Below, piece after piece: positions 1-9,226 of a stretch of DNA of 64,000 bases. A program made the position numbers and the translations under genes. The notes under the pieces are model-generated. The model was not told where the DNA came from. It did not search any database and saw only the letters and a program-made list of their open reading frames with translations. The first letter of the stretch is position 1, and every line of letters begins with the position of its first letter. This stretch comes from Lutibacter sp. (lineage in GTDB: Bacteria > Bacteroidota > Bacteroidia > Flavobacteriales > Flavobacteriaceae), in assembly GCF_030692605.1 (NCBI RefSeq), contig NZ_JAUYUD010000114.1, forward strand, positions 1-64,000, written 5' to 3'.

Positions 1-90
1 GATGTAAGCTTTTGACTTATTTTCGTTTAAAAGTGTCTCAATTTGCACTCTTTCTTTGTGAGTAAGCCGACTATTCTTTTTACGTATCAT
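1..90 (-). mobile_element. Partial IS30-family transposase (N-terminus only, runs off the window edge)
   Basis: Reverse strand from ATG at 90 reads MIRKKNSRLTHKERVQIETLLNENKSKAYI, resembling the IS30 transposase N-terminal helix-turn-helix; a 10-bp-arm palindrome (aacaaatcta/tagatttgtt, 93-118) lies next to it. Confidence 0.6.
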
Positions 91-126
91 ATAACAAATC
101 TATAAATTTAGATTTGTTGCGTTAAG

Positions 127-756
127 TTATTGAGTACAGGTATTCATAGTATTATTTAAGCCACCGGTTCCATAAGACTTTATTAATTCCATTGATTTTT
201 CTAATCGTTCAGGAAGTAATTTAAATTCTTCTTCACTCCATTGTCCTAGAACAAAATCAGATTGTCTCCCTTTCGAAAATTCAGAACCTACTCCAAATCT
301 AAATCGCGCGTAGTTATTGGTTTGAAGTACGTCATTAATGTCTTTTAAACCATTATGACCACCGTTACTGCCATTTCCTTTTAATCGTATAGATCCAAAT
401 CCAAGATTTAAATCATCACATATAACCAATAAATTTTCAATAGATATATTTTCTTTGGTAAGCCAATAATTAACAGATTTTCCACTTAGATTCATATAAG
501 TAGAAGGTTTTAATAAAATAAATAAGCGTCCTTTAAATCTAAATTGTGCAATATCTCCTAATTTTTCAGTTTTAAAAACAATGCCTTCTTTTTGGGCGAG
601 TTCATCTACTATTTTAAAGCCAATATTATGTCGTGTATTGTAATATTTTTCACCAATGTTTCCAAGACCAGCAATTAAATATTTTTTCATATTTTCTGTT
701 GAATTTTGTTTCTTTTTAGAACCAAATATTTTTGTTATAAATTGAAATAATTGCAT
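127..756 (-). CDS. pth: Peptidyl-tRNA hydrolase (start could be the internal Met at 690)
   Basis: MKKYLIAGLGNIGEKYYNTRHNIGF and CDDLNLGFGSIRLKGNGSNGGHNGLKDI are typical Pth motifs. Confidence 0.95.
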   Translation of the reverse strand: MQLFQFITKIFGSKKKQNSTENMKKYLIAGLGNIGEKYYNTRHNIGFKIVDELAQKEGIVFKTEKLGDIAQFRFKGRLFILLKPSTYMNLSGKSVNYWLTKENISIENLLVICDDLNLGFGSIRLKGNGSNGGHNGLKDINDVLQTNNYARFRFGVGSEFSKGRQSDFVLGQWSEEEFKLLPERLEKSMELIKSYGTGGLNNTMNTCTQ

Positions 757-798
757 TCGGTAAAAATACTAAAAAAGAAGTTAATTTTTATAAATGAA

Positions 799-825
799 AA
801 AAGCGCTGCAAAATGCAACGCTTTT
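799..825 (-). terminator. Rho-independent terminator downstream of the L25 gene
   Basis: aaaagcgctgc/gcaacgctttt stem with one mismatch, T-run on the minus strand. Confidence 0.7.
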
Positions 826-845
826 AAATTGTATTTTAAAAAAGA

Positions 846-1484
846 TTATTCTGATGCTTCAGAAGACTCTTCAGAACCTTCAGATGCATTTTCTTCACCT
901 TCTTCACCTTCTTCTGCATCTTCCTCATCTGATAAAACAGCAGAACGAGCAGTTCTAATTTGAACAACAACAGAATTTTCTGGGTGTAAAATTGTAAATT
1001 TATTACTAGCTAAAGCAGTAACATAAAGTTTATGACCAATTCTCATTTTTGAGATATCGGCATTTATAAAATCTGGTAAATCAGCAGGTAAAGCTCTAAC
1101 ACTTAATTTACGCATTGCAAAACGCAAAGATCCTCCGTTAATTACACCTGGTGCAACACCAACTAATCTTACAGGTATGTTCATTGTTACCATTTTATCA
1201 TCAAATAATTGGTAAAAATCTACGTGTAAAATACTGTCAGAAACTGGGTGAAACTGAATGTCTTGTAAAATTGCATGAAACGTTTTTCCTTCTAATTCAA
1301 TCGTTGCTGTATATACGTTAGCCGTGTACACTAAATTTTTGAATGAAATTTCATCTGCCGAAAAGTGTAATGGTTTGTCTCCTCCGTATAATACGCAAGG
1401 AACCTTTCCAGCATTACGTAAGGCTTTGGTAGCTACCTTGCCCACGCTTTCTCTATGAGATCCGTTGATTGTAATTGATTGCAT
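846..1484 (-). CDS. rplY: 50S ribosomal protein L25/Ctc family, acidic Glu/Ser-rich C-terminal tail
   Basis: [35 protein letters not shown]; next to pth and prs as is common. Confidence 0.93.
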   Translation of the reverse strand: MQSITINGSHRESVGKVATKALRNAGKVPCVLYGGDKPLHFSADEISFKNLVYTANVYTATIELEGKTFHAILQDIQFHPVSDSILHVDFYQLFDDKMVTMNIPVRLVGVAPGVINGGSLRFAMRKLSVRALPADLPDFINADISKMRIGHKLYVTALASNKFTILHPENSVVVQIRTARSAVLSDEEDAEEGEEGEENASEGSEESSEASE

Positions 1485-1508
1485 TTATTTATATTTAGTA
1501 TTAATTAT

Positions 1509-2450
1509 TTACATTATATATTGTCCACTAATGGATGCATTGTCTTGAACCTTGTGCATAACATCAGCGAATAAAGGGGCGCAAGATACTACTTTTATTT
1601 TAGAACTTTCTCTTTTTAAAGGAATTGTATCAGAAACAATTAATTCTAGCAATTTAGATTTTTCTATGCTTTCGTACGCATTTCCAGATAAGATAGGGTG
1701 GGTGCAAATTGCTCTAACGCTCAAAGCACCTTTTTCCATCATTAAATCAGCAGCAGTTGTTAAAGTTCCTCCAGTGTCAATCATATCGTCTACTAAAATT
1801 ACATGGCGATCTTTCACCTCCCCAATAAGTTCCATAGTAGAAATAATATTTGCTTTTAAACGTTGCTTGTAACAAATAACAACTTCACTTTCAAGAAATT
1901 TTGAATAAGCATATGCTCGTTTAGAACCTCCCATATCTGGCGAAGCAATGGTTATGTTTTCTAAATTTAGGCTATCTATATATGGTAAAAACATGGTTGA
2001 GGCATACAAATGATCAACAGGTTTTTCAAAAAATCCTTGAATTTGATCTGCGTGTAAATCCATGGTGATAATTCTAGTTGCCCCAGCAGTTTGTATTAAA
2101 TTTGCAACTAATTTGGCTCCTATGGCAACTCTAGGTTGGTCCTTTCTGTCTTGTCTTGCCCATCCAAAATAAGGAATTACAGCAGTTATATGGCGAGCAG
2201 ATGCTCTTTTAGCAGCATCTAACATTAATAACATTTCCATTAAATTATCTGCATTTGGAAAGGTAGAGCCTACAATAAATACACGACGACCTCTAACTGA
2301 TTCAGCAAAAGCAGGCTGAAATTCTCCATCACTAAATCTTGTTACAATTACATTGCCAATAGGAGTACCGTAGCATTTGGCAATTTTAATTGCTAATTCA
2401 TTGCTTTGCGAACATGCAAATATTTTAGGCTCAAGATAAGGACTTTCCAT
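1509..2450 (-). CDS. prs: Ribose-phosphate pyrophosphokinase
   Basis: PRPP-binding motif VILVDDMIDTGGTLTTAADLM; GRRVFIVGSTFPNADNLMEMLLMLDAAKRASA. Confidence 0.96.
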   Translation of the reverse strand: MESPYLEPKIFACSQSNELAIKIAKCYGTPIGNVIVTRFSDGEFQPAFAESVRGRRVFIVGSTFPNADNLMEMLLMLDAAKRASARHITAVIPYFGWARQDRKDQPRVAIGAKLVANLIQTAGATRIITMDLHADQIQGFFEKPVDHLYASTMFLPYIDSLNLENITIASPDMGGSKRAYAYSKFLESEVVICYKQRLKANIISTMELIGEVKDRHVILVDDMIDTGGTLTTAADLMMEKGALSVRAICTHPILSGNAYESIEKSKLLELIVSDTIPLKRESSKIKVVSCAPLFADVMHKVQDNASISGQYIM

Positions 2451-2581
2451 TTTTAAGATATGTTAGGTTAGTTTTTTGTTGTTGGTATTGCAAATTTAAA
2501 ATTATTTAAAGAGTTATTAAACATGTTTGAAGTTTTTATTTTTTAGAAAAAAAATAATTGTAAATTTGTGTTCCATTATAG

Positions 2582-2665
2582 GCCTCGATGGCGGAATTGG
2601 TAGACGCGCTGGATTCAAAATCCAGTTTTCGCAAGGAAGTGTGGGTTCGATTCCCACTCGAGGTA
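2582..2665 (+). tRNA. tRNA-Leu(CAA), CCA not encoded
   Basis: Acceptor gcctcga/tcgaggt, anticodon arm ctgga-ttCAAaa-tccag, T-arm gtgggttcgattcccac, long variable arm. Confidence 0.93.
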
Positions 2666-2671
2666 CTTTTT

Positions 2672-2701
2672 AAACCTGATAATCATATGATTATCAGGTT
2701 T
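2672..2701 (+). terminator. Perfect 30-bp palindrome, terminator after tRNA-Leu
   Basis: aaacctgataatcat/atgattatcaggttt followed by T-rich sequence. Confidence 0.75.
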
Positions 2702-2863
2702 TTATAATTTATTTTTAATAGTATTTTAAATGAATATGTAGAGACTTTTATTTTTCAGGTCAAAAAAATAAGTTGGCTATTCTAACAGTACAACATTATT
2801 TTATAAATTTGGAAATATTTTTTTGAAATAATAGTGCAACAATTTTATTTGTATATTTAAAAC

Positions 2864-3184
2864 GTGAAATTTTTAACTGTAATATTGGCATTTTACATTT
2901 TGTCCCTCAATCTTGTTCCTTGTGAAGATGGTTTTGATGGATGTGAAGATGCGCAAATTGAAATTGTTCAAAATGGTCAAAATGGTCAAAATCATAATGA
3001 TATTGATTTTTGTTCACCGTTTTGTCAATGTCAATGTTGTCAAATAAATGTAACCTTTAATAGTGTCTTAATCCCTCAAATTATTCCAGATTCCATTTCT
3101 ACTGAAGTATTCTTGTATATCAACCGACTTGAAAGCAATATTTCATATCCTATTTTAAGACCTCCTCGGGCAGTAATTTGTTAG
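2864..3184 (+). CDS. Small exported Cys-rich protein (DUF6660-like), putatively linked to metal efflux
   Basis: GTG start, signal peptide, CSPFCQCQCC cluster, directly upstream of the CusA-like gene. Confidence 0.6.
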   Translation: MKFLTVILAFYILSLNLVPCEDGFDGCEDAQIEIVQNGQNGQNHNDIDFCSPFCQCQCCQINVTFNSVLIPQIIPDSISTEVFLYINRLESNISYPILRPPRAVIC

Positions 3185-3307
3185 TTTCTTTATAACAAGA
3201 AACGGTTTCAAACCTATTTTATAATAGCAAATTAGAAACAAATTTATTCGAGCAATTTTATCCTATAAAATTGCCTCGAGAAGTTCAACAAAATTAAATT
3301 ATCAAGT

Positions 3308-6300
3308 ATGCTTAATAAAATTATTAAGTATTCTATTACCCATAAATTGGTAATAGGATTACTCACATTTGCCTTAATTATTGCAGGAATTTATTCCTTA
3401 AAACAACTCCCTATAGATGCCGTTCCAGACATTACGAATAATCAAGTACAAGTTATCACTTCCTCACCTACACTTGCGGCTCAAGAAGTAGAACGTTTAA
3501 TAACATTTCCCATTGAAATTACAATGGCTACCATTCCAGAACTTGAAGAAATTAGGTCATTTTCCCGTTTTGGATTATCAGTAGTCACTATTGTTTTTAA
3601 AGAAGATGTAGATGTCTATTGGGCTCGGCAACAGGTTAATGAGCGTCTTTTACAGGCACAATCTCAAATTCCAGAATCAATTGGTAAACCTGGAATTGCT
3701 CCACTAACCACAGGTTTAGGTGAAATTTACCAATATGTTATTACCACAAAATCCGGATATGAAGACAGATATAATGCCACTGAACTTAGAACCATTCAAG
3801 ATTGGGTAATTAAAAGACAATTATTAGGCACGCCTGGGGTGGCAGATGTAAGTAGTTTTGGAGGTTATTTAAAACAATACGAAATTGCAATCCGCCCAGA
3901 ACGCTTAAATGCAATGAATATATCTATTTCAGAAATATTCAATGTACTTGAAAATAACAACCAAAATACAGGTGGAGCTTATATAGAAAAGAATGATAAG
4001 GCTCTATTTATAAGAAGCGAAGGATTAGTTGGTTCTATGGAGGATATAAACAATATTCTTATTAAGCATACTGCTGATGGCATTCCAATTTTAATTAGCG
4101 ATGTGGCTAAAGTACAGACAGGTAATGCCATTAGATATGGCGCAACTACTCGAAATGGAGAAGGTGAAGTTGTAAGTGCTATTGTAATGATGTTAAAAGG
4201 TGCAAACTCAGCAGAAGTTATTAAAAAAGTGAAGGATAGAATAAACATTATTAGTAAAACACTTCCTGAAGGAGTAGTTATAGAACCTTTTTTAGACAGA
4301 ACAAAATTAGTAGACAACGCTATTAGTACCGTTACTACCAATCTTATTGAAGGTGCTTTAATTGTTATTTTTATCCTATTGCTATTATTGGGTAATTGGC
4401 GAGCTGGCTTAATAACTGCATCAGTTATTCCGTTAGCATTGTTCTTTGCGTTTAGTATGATGCACTTATTTGGTGTTTCTGCAAACCTAATGAGCCTTGG
4501 TGCTATTGATTTTGGTTTAATAGTAGATGGTGCCGTTATTATAGTTGAGGCAACCTTGTTTCATTTAGGGTCATTAAAACTTAGTAAAAAACTCACCCAA
4601 AAAGAAATGGATGAAGAAGTGTTTAAATCTTCAAGTAAAATTAGAAATTCTGCAGCTTTTGGTGAAATAATTATTTTAATTGTGTACTTACCTATTTTAG
4701 CATTAGTGGGTACTGAAGGTAAGATGTTTGGTCCTATGGCGCAAACAGTAAGTTTTGCAATTCTTGGTGCCTTTATTTTATCCCTAACATATGTACCAAT
4801 GATTTCTGCTTTAGCACTCAGTAAAAAATCAGAACACAAAAAAAATATTTCTGATAAAATAATGAATGGTTTTTATAGCTTGTATAAACCAGTAATTTAT
4901 TGGTCAATGCATAAAAGAAAGTTGATACTCACAATAACATTAGGATTGTTTGTGTTGGCTTTTTTACTATTTAAAAATCTTGGAGGTGAGTTTATTCCAA
5001 CCCTCGAAGAAGGAGATTTTGCCGTTGAAACAAGAGTAATTACTGGTAGTTCACTTGCAAATACTATAAAAGCAACAACGAAAGCAGAAAAAATATTACT
5101 TGATAATTTTCCAGAAGTAATTCAAGTAGTTTCAAAAATTGGCTCTGGAGAAATCCCTACAGACCCAATGCCTATAGAGGCAGCTGACTTAATGATTATT
5201 TTAAAAGATAAATCGGAATGGGTTTCTGCAGATAACAGAGAAGAATTGGCGAATAAAATGGCTGAAGCATTGGAAGTTATTCCTGGGGTAACATTTGGGT
5301 TTCAACAACCTATTCAAATGCGCTTTAATGAATTAATGACTGGTGTACGACAAGATGTTGCCATTAAAATTTATGGCGAAGATTTAGACCAGCTTTCAAA
5401 GTATGCCAATCAAATAGGTAAAATTGCGAGTACAGTAATTGGCGCAACCGATATTTATGTTGAAGAAGTAACTGGTGTTCCTCAAATTGTAGTTGATTTT
5501 AATCGTTCGCAATTGGCAAAATATGGTCTCGATATAAAATCGGTCAATATGGCTATACAAACTGCGTTTGCTGGAACCTCAGCAGGATTAGTATATGAAG
5601 GTGAAAAACAATTTGATTTGGTGGTTCGTTTAGATGATAAAAACAGAACGAATATTAAAGATGTTCAAAATTTATATATAAATGGCAAAAATGGGGAGCA
5701 AATACCTTTGCATCAATTGGCAACAATTGCTATTAAAGAGGGACCTTACCAAATTCAGAGAGATAATACACAAAGGCGAATTATTACAGCATTTAATGTA
5801 CGAAATAGAGATGTAGAAAGCGTGGTTGAAGAGGTTAGCAATAAAATTGATGCTCAAATCAACTTAGATTCGGGTTATCATATTAGATATGGTGGTCAGT
5901 TTGAGAATTTAGTTGAAGCAAAACAGCGCTTGGCAATTGCAGTGCCTTTAGCACTTTTACTTATTTTTATCTTATTATTTTTCACTTTTGGTTCCATAAA
6001 ACAAGGGGTTTTAATTTTTACCGCTATTCCACTTTCTGCTGTTGGCGGTATTGCGGCGCTTTGGATTCGTGATTTGCCATTTAGCATCTCGGCAGGTGTT
6101 GGGTTTATAGCGTTATTTGGAGTAGCTGTATTAAATGGGATTGTACTTATCGCAGAATTTAACCGTTTGAAGAAGGACGGTGTAACAGATGTGTTTGAAC
6201 GTATTTATACTGGCAGCCATACGCGATTACGTCCTGTAATTATTACAGCTGCTGTAGCATCTTTAGGTTTTTTACCTATGGCAATTTCTCAAACTTCGGG

Positions 6301-7687
6301 GGCTGAAGTACAGAGACCGTTGGCAACTGTTGTAATTGGAGGACTTATTTCTGCTACTCTTTTAACTTTAATAGTTTTGCCTATTCTTTACTATTATTTT
6401 GAAAAAAATATAAAAGTAAAAATCAATAAAAAAGTACTTGCATCTATAATAGCTGTTTTAGGTACTATAGCATACACAAATGCACAAACAACTAACAATA
6501 TAATTTTATATAAAAGTATTGATGAAGTACTGAATGTTGCAATTAAAAACAATCTGAACATTAAAGTTTCCGAATTGCAAACACAACAACAAAGAGCACT
6601 TAAAGGCTCGAGCTTTGATATTCCAAAAACCGATTTTGAAGTTGAATACGGTCAAACTAATGGTAGTAACAATGATACACGTTTTGCAATAAGTCAAACC
6701 TTTGCTTTTCCTACCCTTTATTTTAATAAAAACAAAGTATCAAAAACTAAAATCTCACTTGGAGAATTGAATCAGAAAATTGTAAAAAGTGAGGTATTAA
6801 AGCAAGTTAAATCTGCGTATTACAATCTTTGGTTTTTTAAGAATAAGAAAATGCTTTTACAAAAACAAGATAGCACCTACAAGCGTTTTGAGAGTGCTGC
6901 TAATTTACGTTTTAAAACAGGTGAAAGTAATGCATTGGAACAGGCAACGGCAACTACAGAAGTTGCCAATCTTCAAATTCTAATTCAAGAGAATGATTCA
7001 GCCATAAAAAAGTATCAATTACAACTACAACAATTACTAAACTTAACTAACCTTGTTGATATTGAAGTTGGCTCCTTGCAATTAAAATCAATCATAATTT
7101 TAACACTTCAAGATACAACGGTTATTGATAATAATCCATTAGTTAATTTCTATAAACAACAAGTAGGAGTGGCAGAAACTGAGAAATCTCTGGTTGCTTC
7201 AGAATTGCTTCCAGAAATAACAATAGGGTATTTTAATCAATCATTTATTGGTAATGGAGAAAACACAAATGGTGTTCCTATCGTTTTTGATTCAAATGAT
7301 AGGTTTTCAGGGGTTCAATTAGGACTTACAATTCCATTATGGTTTAATTCACATTCAGCAAAAATAAAAGCGGCTAAGATTCATATTACAGAAAGTGAAA
7401 CAAGGCTAAGTAACAGTATAAATAATACAAAAATACAATCAAATTTATTGCTGCATGAACTTCAAAAACATCAAAATAATTTAGAATACTATAGCCAAAA
7501 AGGGTTACCTCAAGCTGAGTTATTATTAAAACATGCTCAAAGAGGTTTTAAAGAAGGTGCAATTGGGTATAATGAATATGTTCAAGGGTTAAATCGCGCA
7601 TTACATATTCAAACCAATTACTTAGAGTTTATCAATCAGTACAATCAAACAGTTATAGAAATAGAACATTTAATCGCAAATAATTAA
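3308..7687 (+). CDS. CusA/CzcA-type heavy-metal RND efflux pump fused to a C-terminal TolC-like outer-membrane factor domain
   Basis: RND motifs (PIDAVPDITNNQVQV, GAIDFGLIVDGAVIIVEA); after about residue 1040 a signal-like stretch (ASIIAVLGTIAYTNAQ) leads into a TolC-like coiled-coil domain. Confidence 0.92.
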   Translation: MLNKIIKYSITHKLVIGLLTFALIIAGIYSLKQLPIDAVPDITNNQVQVITSSPTLAAQEVERLITFPIEITMATIPELEEIRSFSRFGLSVVTIVFKEDVDVYWARQQVNERLLQAQSQIPESIGKPGIAPLTTGLGEIYQYVITTKSGYEDRYNATELRTIQDWVIKRQLLGTPGVADVSSFGGYLKQYEIAIRPERLNAMNISISEIFNVLENNNQNTGGAYIEKNDKALFIRSEGLVGSMEDINNILIKHTADGIPILISDVAKVQTGNAIRYGATTRNGEGEVVSAIVMMLKGANSAEVIKKVKDRINIISKTLPEGVVIEPFLDRTKLVDNAISTVTTNLIEGALIVIFILLLLLGNWRAGLITASVIPLALFFAFSMMHLFGVSANLMSLGAIDFGLIVDGAVIIVEATLFHLGSLKLSKKLTQKEMDEEVFKSSSKIRNSAAFGEIIILIVYLPILALVGTEGKMFGPMAQTVSFAILGAFILSLTYVPMISALALSKKSEHKKNISDKIMNGFYSLYKPVIYWSMHKRKLILTITLGLFVLAFLLFKNLGGEFIPTLEEGDFAVETRVITGSSLANTIKATTKAEKILLDNFPEVIQVVSKIGSGEIPTDPMPIEAADLMIILKDKSEWVSADNREELANKMAEALEVIPGVTFGFQQPIQMRFNELMTGVRQDVAIKIYGEDLDQLSKYANQIGKIASTVIGATDIYVEEVTGVPQIVVDFNRSQLAKYGLDIKSVNMAIQTAFAGTSAGLVYEGEKQFDLVVRLDDKNRTNIKDVQNLYINGKNGEQIPLHQLATIAIKEGPYQIQRDNTQRRIITAFNVRNRDVESVVEEVSNKIDAQINLDSGYHIRYGGQFENLVEAKQRLAIAVPLALLLIFILLFFTFGSIKQGVLIFTAIPLSAVGGIAALWIRDLPFSISAGVGFIALFGVAVLNGIVLIAEFNRLKKDGVTDVFERIYTGSHTRLRPVIITAAVASLGFLPMAISQTSGAEVQRPLATVVIGGLISATLLTLIVLPILYYYFEKNIKVKINKKVLASIIAVLGTIAYTNAQTTNNIILYKSIDEVLNVAIKNNLNIKVSELQTQQQRALKGSSFDIPKTDFEVEYGQTNGSNNDTRFAISQTFAFPTLYFNKNKVSKTKISLGELNQKIVKSEVLKQVKSAYYNLWFFKNKKMLLQKQDSTYKRFESAANLRFKTGESNALEQATATTEVANLQILIQENDSAIKKYQLQLQQLLNLTNLVDIEVGSLQLKSIIILTLQDTTVIDNNPLVNFYKQQVGVAETEKSLVASELLPEITIGYFNQSFIGNGENTNGVPIVFDSNDRFSGVQLGLTIPLWFNSHSAKIKAAKIHITESETRLSNSINNTKIQSNLLLHELQKHQNNLEYYSQKGLPQAELLLKHAQRGFKEGAIGYNEYVQGLNRALHIQTNYLEFINQYNQTVIEIEHLIANN

Positions 7688-7690
7688 AAG

Positions 7691-8884
7691 ATGAAAAAAA
7701 AAATATTTAGCCTACTAACACTTACAGTTATCATTTTTTTTGTAAGCTGTAAAGATAATTCTTCAGTAAAAGAAGAAGAAAATCACGAAATAGTGAATGA
7801 AAACAATATAGAGTTAACGGATGCTCAACTATCACAAACCCAAATTACTATAGGAAAACTTCAAAAGAAAAAAATAGGAAGTGAATTGACAGTAAATGGA
7901 CTAATTGACGTTCCACCGCAGGGAAATGTCTCAATAACAGTTCCTTATGGTGGTTTTTTGAAGTACACGAGTATGCTTCCAGGAACACGTTTAAAAAAAG
8001 GACAACTTATTGCAAAAGTTGAAAACCCCGAATTTATAGAATTTCAGAAAGAATATTTAGAAGCAATTGCCAAAAACGAGTATTTAAAAGCTGATTTTGA
8101 GCGGCAAGAAACTCTATATAAAGAAGATGTTAGTTCAAAAAAAGTATATCAACAAGCAAAAAGCAATTATTTAATTAATAAAGCTACCATTCAAACGTTA
8201 GAAAGTAAGTTTAGATTAATTGGTATTAGCGCTACAAGTGTTAAAAATGGGACTATAACAACAATCGTAAATATATATTCTCCAATTGATGGCGTGGTTC
8301 GTGAAGTATATATAAATACGGGTAAATATTTTGAGGCAAGAGATGTTTTAATGGATATTACAAATGCCGAGGATTTACATGTAGAACTTAAAGTTTATGA
8401 AGATGATATTCCGCTCATTAAAAATGGACAACGAATTCGTTTTCGATTTGCAAATGCTCCTGAAGAGTGGATGGAGGCAGAGGTGTTTTTAATTGGTAAT
8501 AATGTGCGTGAAGACAGATCCATTACTATTCACGGTCATCTAAAAAATAAAAATCAAGAATTGTTGCCTGGTATGTTTGTTAATGCTAAAATTGAAGTTG
8601 ATACTCATCTAGTTTATGCCATTCCTGAAGATGCAATTGTACGTTTTGAAGGTAACAACTATGTTTTTAAATATAATGGGAAAAGAAAAGAAGGTGAAAA
8701 TACTATGAATGATTTTGAAATGATTGAGATTGTACAAGGTAATGATGAGGACGGTTTTGTAGCGTTTACGTTAAAAGATACAACCCAGGATATTAGTAAA
8801 ATATCATTTGTTTTAAGTGATGCATTTACGCTATTGGCAAAAGCCAAAAATAGTGAGGAAGAAGGAGGTGGTCATGGCCATTAA
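7691..8884 (+). CDS. Efflux RND periplasmic adaptor (CusB/HlyD family)
   Basis: Lipoprotein signal (FFVSCKD), HlyD-type hairpin and barrel pattern, His-rich C-terminus GGGHGH, next to the RND gene. Confidence 0.9.
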   Translation: MKKKIFSLLTLTVIIFFVSCKDNSSVKEEENHEIVNENNIELTDAQLSQTQITIGKLQKKKIGSELTVNGLIDVPPQGNVSITVPYGGFLKYTSMLPGTRLKKGQLIAKVENPEFIEFQKEYLEAIAKNEYLKADFERQETLYKEDVSSKKVYQQAKSNYLINKATIQTLESKFRLIGISATSVKNGTITTIVNIYSPIDGVVREVYINTGKYFEARDVLMDITNAEDLHVELKVYEDDIPLIKNGQRIRFRFANAPEEWMEAEVFLIGNNVREDRSITIHGHLKNKNQELLPGMFVNAKIEVDTHLVYAIPEDAIVRFEGNNYVFKYNGKRKEGENTMNDFEMIEIVQGNDEDGFVAFTLKDTTQDISKISFVLSDAFTLLAKAKNSEEEGGGHGH

Positions 8885-9153
8885 AATCAAATAAATGATG
8901 ATTTTATAATAAGGGCGTTTTTTTAAGAATATGAAAGAAACTTAAGTTTTATTTTTTTTAAATTAGTATTCTATTGTTTTGAAATTGGTTGAATACATAA
9001 TTCAAATTATTTAAGTGCTTTAAAAACAATTACTTAAGACACTTATAAATTCTGACATTCAAAGGAATATCTATTGTTTTGTTTTTATTTGACAATAAAA
9101 AACACTATTTTTTAAAAGATGCAATGCAATAATTGAACTTTTATTTGTTTAAA

Positions 9154-9182
9154 TTGATCATTTTACATTGTAACTATATTTG
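9154..9182 (+). promoter_or_regulatory. Putative Bacteroidota sigma-A promoter for the regulator gene
   Basis: ttg (9154-9156), 18-nt spacer, tatatttg (9175-9182) matching TANNTTTG. Confidence 0.4.
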
Positions 9183-9226
9183 CCTAGATTTGTTAGGTTA
9201 TAATTTTAAATAGGCTAATTAAATTT

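Noticed and set aside
751-963. Plus-strand ORF of Ser/Ala/Glu-rich sequence
   Set aside because: Antisense to the acidic C-terminal tail of L25 and spanning its terminator
1552-1872. 106-aa plus-strand ORF
   Set aside because: Antisense to prs, whose protein motifs are unambiguous
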